This document shows, piece after piece, positions 43,401 through 51,597 of a DNA stretch of 64,000 nucleotides. Within the stretch, counting starts at the first letter, position 1, and the number at the start of each line of letters is the position of its first letter. The stretch is from Sediminicoccus sp. KRV36 (lineage in GTDB: Bacteria; Pseudomonadota; Alphaproteobacteria; Acetobacterales; Acetobacteraceae). Below the pieces are notes generated by a model that saw only the letters and a program-made list of their open reading frames with translations, searched no databases and had not been told where the DNA came from. Position numbers and translations under genes: made by a program. The stretch covers positions 2,046,001 through 2,110,000 of the forward strand of contig NZ_CP085081.1 in the NCBI RefSeq assembly GCF_023243115.1, read 5' to 3'.

Positions 43401-46400
43401 TGCGGACAGCATGGCGGGGGGCGCGGGCAACGACTCCTATGTCGTGGACGATGCCGGCGATGTGGTGACCGAACTCGCGGTCGGGGGCACCGATGCCGTC
43501 CTCTCCAGCCTGGACTACACCCTGGGCGACAATATCGAGGCGCTGTTCCTCACCGCCCCGGGGCACACGGCCACCGGCAACGCGCAGGCCAATAGCCTGA
43601 CGGGAACCTCGGGGGCTGACACGCTGCTGGGCGCTGGCGGCAATGACACGCTGGATGGCGCGGGCGGCGGCGACAGCATGGTGGGCGGCGATGGCGATGA
43701 CACCTACCAGATCCGCAGCGCGGGCGATGTCGTGGTGGAAACCGCCGGCGGTGGCTTCGACACGGTCATCGTCTCCTCCGACTGGACGCTGGCCGAGAAT
43801 ATCGAGGCGGTGCAGCTCATCGGGAGTGGGCATGCGCTGACCGGCAATGCGGGCAGCAATCAGCTCAGCGGCAATGCCGGCAGCGACACGCTCGATGGCG
43901 GCGGGGGCGACGACACGCTGCTGGCCGGTGACGGCGATGACGTGCTGGTCGCGCGGTCCGGGCTGGTCACCATGGATGGCGGCAGCGGCAATGACCGCTA
44001 CGTGGTGCGCGGCGGCCAGGTCCATATCGAGGATTTCCTGGGCGACGACACGATCGATGCAAGTGATGCCCTGGGCGACAGCGTCATTGATCTCTCGGGC
44101 GGCATCGCTTCGACGGTGGAGGGGCAGAGCCTCGGTTTCGGCCTGGGCGGCAGCACCTCGGCCCCGCTCGATGTGCAGTTTCTCCAGGACCTCACCGGTT
44201 CCTTCGGCGATGACATCGTGACCGTGCGCGGCCTGGTGCCGCAAATCGTGACCGCATTGCAGGCCGTGCAGCCCAATGCCCTGTTCGGCGTCTCGACCTT
44301 CCGGGACAAGCCCTTCGGCAGTTTCGGCGGCGTGGGGGACTGGGTCTATCTGCAACAGCTCGGCCTCTCGCTCGATACCGCGGCGCTGACCGCTGCCTAT
44401 TCCTCCATGGTCGCCAATAACGGCGCCGATGGGCCGGAAGCGCAGATCGAGGCTCTGATGCAGCTGGCGCTGCACACGACGGATGTCGGCTATCGGGCCA
44501 ATTCCGCGCGCTTCGTCATCCTCTTCACCGATGCGCCCTTCCACAGTGCTGGCGATGGCGCGGCTGCCGGCATTCTCACGCCGAACAATGGCGATGCGAT
44601 CATGGACGGCACGCCGCCCGGCACGGGGGAGGATTACCCGATGATCGCCCAGGTGCGGCTGGCGCTGGAAGCGGCGAACATCATCCCGATCTTCGCTGTG
44701 GCGGGCGGCAATGACGCCGCCTATCGAGGGCTGGTCACACAGCTGGGGCGCGGGGCGGAAGTGACGCTCTCCGCCGACAGCTCGAACGTCGTGGCGGCCA
44801 TCACCTCGGGCCTGACGGTGGCCACCACCACGCGGGTGGAGAATGCCTGGGGCGGTGCCGGCCATGACGTCCTGATCGGCGGTGTGGGCATTAACCACCT
44901 GCTGGGTGCGGCGGGCGATGACAGCCTGGATGGCGGCAGCGGCGCCGACCAGCTGGAAGGCGGCCTCGGCAATGACACCTTCACCGTGGACGATGCCGGC
45001 GATGTGGTCACCGAACTGGCGGGGCAAGGCACCGACACCATCCGGTCCACGGTCGATCTGACCCTGGCCGCGGAGGTCGAGGATCTGGTGCTTCTGGGCG
45101 CCGGGCGGATCGGCCACGGCAATGGGCTTGCCAACCACATCACGGGCAATGACCTGGGCGATACGCTGACCGGCGATGCGGGCAGTGACACGCTCACGGG
45201 TGGGGCCGGGGCAGATAATCTTGAAGGCGGCAGCGGCGCGGACTGGATGGCCGGTGGTGCGGGCGACGACACCTACATCGTGGACATGGTGGGCGACGTG
45301 GTGGTGGAATTGCCCGGCGAGGGCACGGATACCGTGCGGGCCGGTGTCAACCATATCCTGGGTGCCAATATCGAGAACCTGGTGCTGGAAGGCCTGGCGC
45401 GCTCGGGAACCGGCAATGGGGCAGCGAATCATATCACCGCCAATGATCTGGGCGACGCAATCAGCGGCGGGGCCGGGAATGACACGCTGACGGGCGGCGC
45501 GGGCAATGATGCGCTGAATGGCGGCTTGGGCGCCGATACGATGGAGGGCGGTGCGGGAAATGACACCTACACCGTGGACGATGCCGGCGATGTCATCATC
45601 GAGTTGACCGGTGGCGGGACCGATATGGTCCGGGCCAGCATCAGCTACACACTTGGCGTTGATCTGGAAAACCTGATTCTGACTGGTGCCGCCGGTCTCA
45701 ACGGCACGGGCAATGCGGCTGCCAATAGCCTGACCGGCAATGCAGGTGCGAACCTGCTGGTTGGGCTGGAGGGCAATGATGCTCTCAATGGCGGCCTGGG
45801 TGCCGATACGATGGAGGGCGGCGCTGGCGACGATACCTATACAGTGGACGATGCCGGCGATGTCATCGTCGAGTTGGCCGGCGGCGGGACAGATCTGGTC
45901 AAGGCCAGCATCAGCTGCACGCTGGGCGCCGAGTTGGAGAATCTGATCCTGACCGGCGTGGCCGGTCTCAACGGCACGGGCAATGCGCTCGCCAATAGCC
46001 TGACCGGCAATGCAGGTGCGAACCTGTTGGTCGGGCTGGAAGGCAATGATGCACTCAATGGCGGCCTGGGTGCCGATACGATGGAGGGTGGTGCAGGCAA
46101 CGACACCTACACGGTGGACGATGCCGGCGATGTCATCATCGAGTTGGCCGGTGGCGGGACGGATATGGTCAAGGCCAGCATCAGCTGCACGCTGGGCGCC
46201 GCGTTGGAGAACCTGACCCTGACCGGCGTGGCCGGTCTCAACGGCACGGGCAATGCGCTCGCCAACAGCCTGACCGGCAATGCTGGGGCCAATCTGCTGG
46301 TCGGGCTGGAGGGCAATGATGCACTCAATGGCGGCCTGGGCGCCGACACCATGGAGGGTGGTGCAGGCAACGACACCTACACGATGGACGATGCTGGCGA

Positions 46401-46980
46401 TGTCATCATCGAGTTGGCCGGCGGCGGGACCGATCTGGTCAAGGCCAGCATCAGCTACACGCTGGCCCTTGATCTGGAGAAGCTGACCCTGACAGGCGTG
46501 GCGGACTTGAGCGGGACGGGCAATGCGCTCGCCAACAGCCTGACCGGCAATGCAGGCGCGAACCTGCTGGCCGGCCTGGCAGGCAATGACGTGCTGAGTG
46601 GCGGTGCCGGCCATGATACCCTGGTGGGGGGAATGGGGGCCGACACGCTCACGGGTGGCCTGGGATCCGATGCTTTTCGCTTCGACACCGCGACAGAAGG
46701 CGCCGACCGCATCACGGACTTCACCACGGGCACGGATACGCTGGAATTCTCGATGTTTGGCTTTGGAGGCGGGTTGACGGTCGGGATGGACCTGGCCGCG
46801 GCCGATGCCTTCGTCCTGGGTGCCGTCGCCACCCAGGCGCATGGGCAGTTTCTCTACACGGCGACAACGGGGGCGCTCGCCTGGGACGTAGATGGCACGG
46901 GGGGGGCCGCGGCACAGTTGGTGGCCATCCTGACCAGCCACCCCGCGCTGGTGGCAAGTGACATGCACGTCTTCGGGTAA
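40489..46980 (+). CDS. Giant RTX protein with seven FG-GAP repeats and an integrin-beta-I-like VWA domain
   Basis: 2163 residues with no signal peptide and a serralysin-type C terminus (from about residue 2035), so it is probably exported by a type I system, which is not encoded nearby. Residues 40-475 hold seven FG-GAP repeats with Ca-loop aspartates near 48, 116, 190, 260, 327, 390 and 458, as in integrin-alpha propellers. From about 520 come RTX nonapeptides (GGxGxDxLx) and 90-residue modules. Residues about 1226-1450 form a VWA domain: D1234-x-T-x-S1238 (MIDAS), D1241/D1242, D1273 in FRDKPFG, D1314 and E1317 in ADGPE, and D1348 in FTDAPF. These align with integrin beta I-like MIDAS, ADMIDAS and SyMBS ligands. 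More RTX follows, including a 4 x 270-bp tandem repeat. Probably a calcium-dependent adhesin. Confidence 0.9.
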   Translation: MPIPNTKISLASSVLSAGAYQLLPETPSDFAPSALGLSGSVWVAGIADLNGDGRAEIITGSAGSDDKAVDAGRVYVTFGQALGGATASLGDTASQIIIDGLNAGDHAGAAVGSIADLNGDGRAEILVGAPLQDFTGKTDAGAGYVLWGDPVAGGIDLGDPTSGLGNGVGYIIRGEAAGDQAGSAMFSIADLNADGRAEVLIGAPGNGAGGAGAGAAYVVFGKASDAPVNLTSVTAGTGGFRIKGAAVGDAAGQALGTLADQNGDGLTEILVGAPGSDAGGLDSGAVYVVYGKATGTAVNLASLGAGGYRITGQIGEGAGAAVTGIGDVNGDGHADLLVGTTDGGQAYVVFGKADAAEVLLSDVSHGSGGYLIVPEAAGDLIGMSITGGQDFNRDGVVDLVIGTPGNGEGGADAGAVYVVWGGGHTKVDLSLVAQGIGGAKIVGSAGSLAGSAVALAGDLNLDGAQDLIIGAPGATGEAVTILYAPAFWQPDPNIYGTSDADVMGLGYGGLHLISDLADSIYGLGGADSINAAGGNDAVDGGEGNDTLDGGAGDNTLLGGSGNDSLVGNAGNDSLDGGTGADTMAGGAGNDIYVVDSLSDVITEVLDSGTDTVQAGIAYTLGADLESLVLTGSAHAGTGNALNNSITAGSGANALNGMAGNDTLVGASGNDALDGGTGEDSMAGGLGNDIYLVDSLADVVTEALNAGTDTVRATLDWTLGANLETLELSGAGVAGTGNDLANRLVASGLSSTLQGLGGHDTLIGGTGDDSLDGGLGNDSMAGGAGDDTYVVDSLTDIVTEAAGAGLDTVRASVTHTLAVNVEALILTGAARQGTGNALDNMLTGNDLGDTLAGGSGSDTLTGGLGADRLDGGAGDDSMTGGAGDDTYVVDSALDQVSELPGGGTDTVIASVDYVLAAELENLLLTAAGRTGTGNAADNTLTAAAGGDTLLGDAGQDILLGDAGADRLDGGTGADSMAGGAGNDSYVVDDAGDVVTELAVGGTDAVLSSLDYTLGDNIEALFLTAPGHTATGNAQANSLTGTSGADTLLGAGGNDTLDGAGGGDSMVGGDGDDTYQIRSAGDVVVETAGGGFDTVIVSSDWTLAENIEAVQLIGSGHALTGNAGSNQLSGNAGSDTLDGGGGDDTLLAGDGDDVLVARSGLVTMDGGSGNDRYVVRGGQVHIEDFLGDDTIDASDALGDSVIDLSGGIASTVEGQSLGFGLGGSTSAPLDVQFLQDLTGSFGDDIVTVRGLVPQIVTALQAVQPNALFGVSTFRDKPFGSFGGVGDWVYLQQLGLSLDTAALTAAYSSMVANNGADGPEAQIEALMQLALHTTDVGYRANSARFVILFTDAPFHSAGDGAAAGILTPNNGDAIMDGTPPGTGEDYPMIAQVRLALEAANIIPIFAVAGGNDAAYRGLVTQLGRGAEVTLSADSSNVVAAITSGLTVATTTRVENAWGGAGHDVLIGGVGINHLLGAAGDDSLDGGSGADQLEGGLGNDTFTVDDAGDVVTELAGQGTDTIRSTVDLTLAAEVEDLVLLGAGRIGHGNGLANHITGNDLGDTLTGDAGSDTLTGGAGADNLEGGSGADWMAGGAGDDTYIVDMVGDVVVELPGEGTDTVRAGVNHILGANIENLVLEGLARSGTGNGAANHITANDLGDAISGGAGNDTLTGGAGNDALNGGLGADTMEGGAGNDTYTVDDAGDVIIELTGGGTDMVRASISYTLGVDLENLILTGAAGLNGTGNAAANSLTGNAGANLLVGLEGNDALNGGLGADTMEGGAGDDTYTVDDAGDVIVELAGGGTDLVKASISCTLGAELENLILTGVAGLNGTGNALANSLTGNAGANLLVGLEGNDALNGGLGADTMEGGAGNDTYTVDDAGDVIIELAGGGTDMVKASISCTLGAALENLTLTGVAGLNGTGNALANSLTGNAGANLLVGLEGNDALNGGLGADTMEGGAGNDTYTMDDAGDVIIELAGGGTDLVKASISYTLALDLEKLTLTGVADLSGTGNALANSLTGNAGANLLAGLAGNDVLSGGAGHDTLVGGMGADTLTGGLGSDAFRFDTATEGADRITDFTTGTDTLEFSMFGFGGGLTVGMDLAAADAFVLGAVATQAHGQFLYTATTGALAWDVDGTGGAAAQLVAILTSHPALVASDMHVFG
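45501..46580 (+). repeat. Four tandem 270-bp repeats encoding 90-residue RTX modules
   Basis: Units begin at 45501, 45771, 46041 and 46311, exactly 270 bp apart, and a degenerate fifth begins at 46581. Each encodes NDALNGGLGADTMEGGAG, then NDTYTVDDAGDVIIELxGGG, then ENLxLTGxAGLNGTGNA. The DNA copies are near-identical over long stretches, unlike the older diverged modules upstream. This implies recent unequal crossing-over or slippage and possible length variation between strains. Confidence 0.9.
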
Positions 46981-47003
46981 GGCGCGCTTCAGCGGCGAGG
47001 CGT

Positions 47004-48356
47004 TCAGGGCGGCGGGAAGCTGAGCGTTGCCTCGAAGCCGGATGCCTGACCCGGCGGCGGCGAAGCGAGGCGCAGCGTACCGCCCGCCTGGCGCATGATG
47101 GTCTCGGTGATAGCCAGACCCAGCCCTGTACCGGCGGTGGCGTGATCCAGCCGCTCAAAAGGCTGCTTCAGCCTCGCCAGTACCTCCGGAGCGATCACGG
47201 GCGCGCCATTGGTCACGCTGATGCCCAAGCCTGGCCCCAGCCGCAGCGTGATGGGTTCCGCCGCATCGCCGTGCCGCGCGGCATTCTCCAGCAGGTTGCG
47301 CAGCGCAATTCCGAACGCGTCCACGTCGCCGCGGACGAACAGACTGGCCAGCCCGCCCGTTTCAAAGCGAAGGCGCCCCGCGACCTCCGGAAGCGGCGCG
47401 AATTCCTCGAAGAGCAGGCGGGCCAGCGCCACCAGATCCACCAATTCGCGGGCCATGGCCGCGCCGCCTTCGGCCCGGCTCAGCTGGAGCAGCCGCTCGG
47501 CCACGCGTCCGAGGCGCTTCAACTCGGCCGCGATGCCCAGGGCTCGCTGCCCCAGGGGCGTGGCCTCGCCCAGATGCATGCCGAGCAGCTGCGTCTGGAC
47601 CAGAGCGGCCGCAACGGGCGTGCGCAGCTCATGCGCGCTGTTCCGCGCAAAGCTGCGTTCATTGTCGAGCGTCTGCGCCAGGCGGCGCAGCATCAGGTTC
47701 ATGTCCATCACGAGCCGGGAGAGCTCCTCCGGCAGCGCACTGACGGGAAGCGGGGAGAGGTTGGCGCCGCCGCGCGCGGAGAGCTCCGCCTCCAGGAGCT
47801 TGATCGGTCTCAGCCCCTTGCGGACGCTCCGCCGGACCAGCCAGACGGCAACGGGAAGCAGGCCGGCCAGCGGCAGGAGAAGGAGGAGGATGGTGAAGAG
47901 CACCGCCTCACGCCGATGGCCCGCGGGCTCTGCGATCTGGATCGCATGGCGGCCATCCACCGAGAGCTCCGTATAGATCCGCTGTCCCAGGGCGTTCCAG
48001 GAAAAGCCGGTTGCGACGGGCAGGATATAGGCATCGGCGGGCGCCTGGTGGGACCGCAGCCGCACCGTGCCGGAAGCGGTCAGGATCTGATAGGTGATGT
48101 ACTCGTCATGCGGGATGGCGGGCAGGCTGCCGGGGGCCGCATGGGCTGCCGGTGCGTCAAGCAGTTCGCTCTGCTGGTTGAGGATTTCCGGCAGCAGGTG
48201 CTGTGCCGTCTCCTGGAGCACGCTGTCGAACACCTCGTTCAGCTCATATCTGACCGCGAGGCTGGCCAACCCGGCACCGAGGATCCAGCAGAAGGAAAGC
48301 CCGACAGAGAGCGAACGGACGAGCCGGCCGCTCAGGGTCCATCCCGAGGGTGTCAT
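47004..48356 (-). CDS. Sensor histidine kinase of a two-component system
   Basis: This 450-residue membrane kinase has a first helix near residues 14-35, a periplasmic sensor of about 120 residues and a second membrane helix (LLLLPLAGLLPVAVWLV). Next come a HAMP-like linker, the phosphorylated H242 in RNSAHELRTP, and ATP-binding motifs LRNLLENAARHGD and GTGLGLAITETIM. It phosphorylates the response regulator encoded just upstream (ATGA overlap). It converges on the giant RTX gene with 23 nt between stops. A role in controlling that gene is only suggested by position. Confidence 0.93.
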   Translation of the reverse strand: MTPSGWTLSGRLVRSLSVGLSFCWILGAGLASLAVRYELNEVFDSVLQETAQHLLPEILNQQSELLDAPAAHAAPGSLPAIPHDEYITYQILTASGTVRLRSHQAPADAYILPVATGFSWNALGQRIYTELSVDGRHAIQIAEPAGHRREAVLFTILLLLLPLAGLLPVAVWLVRRSVRKGLRPIKLLEAELSARGGANLSPLPVSALPEELSRLVMDMNLMLRRLAQTLDNERSFARNSAHELRTPVAAALVQTQLLGMHLGEATPLGQRALGIAAELKRLGRVAERLLQLSRAEGGAAMARELVDLVALARLLFEEFAPLPEVAGRLRFETGGLASLFVRGDVDAFGIALRNLLENAARHGDAAEPITLRLGPGLGISVTNGAPVIAPEVLARLKQPFERLDHATAGTGLGLAITETIMRQAGGTLRLASPPPGQASGFEATLSFPPP

Positions 48357-49009
48357 GACCTCAGCCTGTACCCGACGCCTCGCAAGGTTTCGATCGCCTC
48401 ATGGCCCAGTTTGCGCCGAATGCGGCCAATATAGACTTCCACCGCGTTGCTCTCGAAATTTCCGCCGATATCACGCAGCACCTCCTCGATCCGCTGACGC
48501 GGCACGGTCTGGCCGCGGCGATGGGCAAGCAGTTCCAGGAGAGCCCATTCGCGGCCCGTCAGGGAGATTTCGGCGCCCGCCAGACGCGCGACGGAACTCT
48601 CGAAATCGAGCAGGATCGCGCCGCCATGGCAAGTCACCTGGCGGTCACCGAGGGCACGCCGCGTCACGGATCGAATGCGCGCTGCCAGTTCCGTGAGGTC
48701 AAAGGGCTTCACCAGATAATCATCGGCCCCGGCGTTCAGCCCCGCGACGCGGTCGCGCACCTGGTCACGCGCCGTCAGGATGATGGCGGGCCGACGGTCC
48801 CCCTGATCGCGCAGCGTCTTGAGAAAATCCAGGCCGGAACCGTCGGGGAGGCGCAGGTCGAGCAGCATCAACTCCGGATGGAATTCGGGAAGCCGGTCTT
48901 CCGCATCGGTCACGGTTTTCGCCCAGGCCACGACGTGGCCTGCCATCGTGAGATATTCGCTCACGCCGTGGCCCAAGCCGGGATCATCTTCCAGAAGCAG
49001 AATACGCAT
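48353..49009 (-). CDS. OmpR/PhoB-family response regulator
   Basis: This 218-residue regulator has an acidic pocket in LLLEDDPG, the phospho-acceptor D51 in LLDLRLPDG, K101 in DYLVKPFDL, and a C-terminal winged helix (SLTGREWALLELLAHRRG, VYIGRIRRKLG). It resembles QseB/PmrA/TctD-type regulators. It is the first gene of the two-gene operon with the histidine kinase. TctD-type regulators control tricarboxylate transport in other bacteria, which is notable given the many TctC genes, but here the neighbour is the RTX protein. Confidence 0.93.
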   Translation of the reverse strand: MRILLLEDDPGLGHGVSEYLTMAGHVVAWAKTVTDAEDRLPEFHPELMLLDLRLPDGSGLDFLKTLRDQGDRRPAIILTARDQVRDRVAGLNAGADDYLVKPFDLTELAARIRSVTRRALGDRQVTCHGGAILLDFESSVARLAGAEISLTGREWALLELLAHRRGQTVPRQRIEEVLRDIGGNFESNAVEVYIGRIRRKLGHEAIETLRGVGYRLRS

Positions 49010-49529
49010 GACGCTCCTTTAGTGCACCGGCGGCAGCAGGGACTCCGGCCCGGCCAACCAGCCGATCAGGGCACCCGGGAGGCCGGTGGCTTCCTTCGAT
49101 GTGTCGTTTGCCACAGGTAAGGACGTCGCTGCCGGCGGCGACATGGGGGAAGTCGTTCCCTTGTTGGCACGGGCTACCGTCAACGTCGGACGCAGCGATA
49201 TGCGATTGGCATCAGCGCCGCCAGGGTCGTGAAGGTTCGCCATGCACCGGGCGACAATCCTCTCGTTAGCTCAATCAAGGAACTTCCAGATCCGCTGCTC
49301 CCGCCGACAATATCACCCCCGCCCAGAGTTAGCCGATCCCTTCGCGCGTGCTGCCAGGCCGCTCCTATCGGGACGCGTAGCACAACAGTTGCAATGGTAT
49401 GAGGGATCCTGGAGGGCTTTGGGAATTCTTGGTGGTATGCGGCAGCGGCTCAGCGGATCAATGCGCGACATATCGGCGCTGCCGACCCGCCATCGCACCT
49501 GTCCCTCTGCCACGGTATTGCGACGTCCA
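49010..49529. other. Intergenic region without recognisable genes
   Basis: These 520 bases lie between the response regulator and a transposase remnant. A 74-residue minus-strand frame (49019-49243) directly upstream of the regulator gene is open but matches nothing I know. The part from about 49240 to 49520 may be a scrambled upstream portion of the same insertion sequence, but I could not recognise it. No clear terminal inverted repeats are visible. Confidence 0.4.
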
Positions 49530-49841
49530 GTTGAACCCACCCAGTACGTCTCCATCCACGACACCGAACGCCTCGCCCAGGCCTGCATGGAGCCTTCCGT
49601 CGGCAGCAGCGGCGGCAGCGTGACACCGCCTTGGCCGAGAGCATCAACGGCCTCTGCAAGGCCGAAGTCATCCACCGGCGTGGCCCGAGGCGCTCGCTCG
49701 AGGCGGTGGAATTCGCCACCCTCGAAGGGGTGGGCTGGTTCAGCCATCGGCGGTGACTTGGAGCCGATCAGCAATATCCCGCCGGCCGAGGCCGAAGCAC
49801 TCTGCTACGGCGCCCGGGGGAACCTGCTCCTGGCGGTGTGA
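49530..49841 (+). pseudogene. IS3-family transposase (OrfB) C-terminal remnant
   Basis: Three frame segments together give the end of an IS3-type integrase-core transposase. They read QYVSIHDTERLAQACMEPSV (about 49541), then LAESINGLCKAEVIHRRGP with the third catalytic glutamate and EAVEFATLEGVGWFSHRR (49632-49754), then LEPISNIPPAEAEALCYGA (to 49841). Frame shifts occur near 49615 and again after the TGA at 49755. The N-terminal half and orfA are gone, so the element is inactive. It marks an old insertion next to the Srf module. Confidence 0.75.
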
Positions 49842-49890
49842 CCCAAACAATCAGCCTCCGGCGAACCCGGGGCGGTTCACTGGACAGAAC

Positions 49891-51597
49891 TCAGCGTGGG
49901 CGGCTCGGGACTGACGCGTTCATCAGACGATTGGCCTCGGCCTGCAATTCCTCCACCACCCGGTCCCGGTCAGGGGCGCGTCCGGCCGCAGCCGCGTTGA
50001 CATGCCGCAGGGCAATCGCCTGCGCCTCGGGCAACCAGAGCGGTTGCGGGCGCTGTGCGTTCTCTCGCGTCACCAAGCCCGCCTCCTCCGCGAGGCGCGG
50101 GGCGGGAAAGGCGGAGCCGAGCGCTCGGATGATCCGGATATAGCCATCGGCCAGGTCCCGCATCTGCGCCGGCGCCTGGCCAATGGCGGCCGTCAGCGCG
50201 GCGGCGGCACTTTCCAGATCGCTCCGCAGCGTCCGCATGTCACGCTCCTGCGCGGTCAGCCGGGATTGCAGCGCGCCCTGCGTGGCGGAGGCAAGGCGTG
50301 ACTGCTCGGCCGCGATGACGCCCTGGTTGCGGGCCACATTGGTCAACCGCTCCACCTGCGCGCTGTTGATGGCCCGGCGCGCCTCGGCCGCCATGATCTG
50401 GCGCGCGATATGGCCGGCCGCTTCCATCTGGGCACGAATCGCCAGGCTTTCTTGGTCGGTGCGCGCGCGGCGATCCGATTGCAGGGTCGCCTCGATCCGC
50501 GTGAGGCCTGAGCGCAGGGGGCCTTCGGGCATGTCGCCCCGCAGGGCCTGGATCAGCCGGGCGGGATCATCCGCCATGGTCTCGCTTTGGCGCGTCTCCT
50601 CGCTGAAGGCGCTGCGCAGGGCGGCCGGCGCATTGTCATCTGCTATCGCAACGCGCGTCAGCACGGGACGCAAGCCAACATTGTCTAGCCTGAGGGGTTC
50701 GAAGCTGGTCGGGTTCAGGGGGGCGTATTCCACGCGCATGGCGCTGCGCAACGCGGCCTCCGGCGTCCGGAAATCCCCACCGCGCGCGACATTGCCGCCC
50801 GCCAGGCCGTGTGGGCGCCCAACCCGGTTGAGGCGATAGGGGCCCAGCGCCCATTCCGCAACATTGCCCAGCATGTCATGCAGCCCCAGCGGATTGGGCT
50901 CCAGTCGGCCAATGGCCTGCGCCCGGCCATTGGCGGAGCGTTGCCCCTGGAACCAGGCGTGCCGGGCGAGGCCGCCCTCCATGGGATAGAGCCTGCCAGT
51001 GAAATCCGCATCGGGCACAGCGCTGCCGCCGCGGGCCGAGAATTCCCATTCATCCTCGGTCGGCAGGCGGAGGAAGGGAATGGCGCGCGCCTCGGGTTCC
51101 GGCAGCCGCGCGCGGGCGTGCTGTGCAAGCCAGGCGCTGGCGCGGAGCGTGAAGCCGAGCGCCTCCTGCCAACTCACCTGGGCGCGGGGCACGCGCCCGG
51201 CGGGGCCGGAGGGCAGCTCCGGGCAGGTCTCCGCCATGACCGCGGTGAATTGATCCGCGGTCACCTCGTATTTGGCGATGAAGTAGTGCTGGCTGCCGGG
51301 CCGGCCGGCATCCTGGAAGGGGCCGACGAGATAGGCCTGACGCAGGAACTCACTGTAATCGGTTTGCGGGTCCGGGTTGCCAAGGCTGGCCGCGCGATCA
51401 GCCAGCGCGGAGGCGGCCGCGGGCGTGTCCACGCGGCGAAAGGCGATGCCTCCGCCACAGGGCAGCGGCAGCAGCAGATCCCCCGCGGCAGGTCGGGGGT
51501 TCCAGGCAGCGTCCGGCCAGGTGATCTCTGGCATCTGTGCCTGGGCCGGCAGGGCAAGGGCGCAGAGCAGCGGCGCCAGGGGAAGCCATCTAGGCAT
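49891..51597 (-). CDS. Periplasmic SUMF1/formylglycine-generating-enzyme-like domain protein with coiled coil
   Basis: This 568-residue protein has a signal peptide (residues 1-20, ending PAQA), then a SUMF1/FGE-sulfatase fold with YFIAKYEVTADQFTAVM, RLPTEDEWEFSARGG, LGLHDMLGNVAEWAL and NVARGGDFRTPEAALRSAMR. The long helical, probably coiled-coil C terminus spans about residues 340-540. The active-site cysteines of true formylglycine-generating enzymes are missing (the RGGSW...C region reads GGDFRTPEAAL), so it is more likely a binding or structural lectin-like fold. It is the last gene of the minus-strand module; its start lies 8 nt inside the permease 3' end. Confidence 0.85.
   Translation of the reverse strand: MPRWLPLAPLLCALALPAQAQMPEITWPDAAWNPRPAAGDLLLPLPCGGGIAFRRVDTPAAASALADRAASLGNPDPQTDYSEFLRQAYLVGPFQDAGRPGSQHYFIAKYEVTADQFTAVMAETCPELPSGPAGRVPRAQVSWQEALGFTLRASAWLAQHARARLPEPEARAIPFLRLPTEDEWEFSARGGSAVPDADFTGRLYPMEGGLARHAWFQGQRSANGRAQAIGRLEPNPLGLHDMLGNVAEWALGPYRLNRVGRPHGLAGGNVARGGDFRTPEAALRSAMRVEYAPLNPTSFEPLRLDNVGLRPVLTRVAIADDNAPAALRSAFSEETRQSETMADDPARLIQALRGDMPEGPLRSGLTRIEATLQSDRRARTDQESLAIRAQMEAAGHIARQIMAAEARRAINSAQVERLTNVARNQGVIAAEQSRLASATQGALQSRLTAQERDMRTLRSDLESAAAALTAAIGQAPAQMRDLADGYIRIIRALGSAFPAPRLAEEAGLVTRENAQRPQPLWLPEAQAIALRHVNAAAAGRAPDRDRVVEELQAEANRLMNASVPSRPR

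Noticed and set aside
45501..46580. Regular repeats as a CRISPR array
   Set aside because: The unit is 270 bp, in frame, and codes for RTX modules; there are no short repeats with unique spacers.
43048..46968. Open frame of 1306 codons on the minus strand inside the giant RTX gene
   Set aside because: It mirrors the GC-rich repeat codons of the real gene. It has no recognisable domain and the plus-strand protein is clearly supported by FG-GAP, RTX and VWA motifs.
40489..46980. Type I secretion ABC transporter next to the RTX gene
   Set aside because: The flanking genes are an MgtC-like protein and a two-component system. No HlyB/HlyD/TolC-type genes occur within the window near it.
49891..51597. 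True formylglycine-generating enzyme activating a sulfatase
   Set aside because: The active-site cysteines are absent and no sulfatase gene is nearby.
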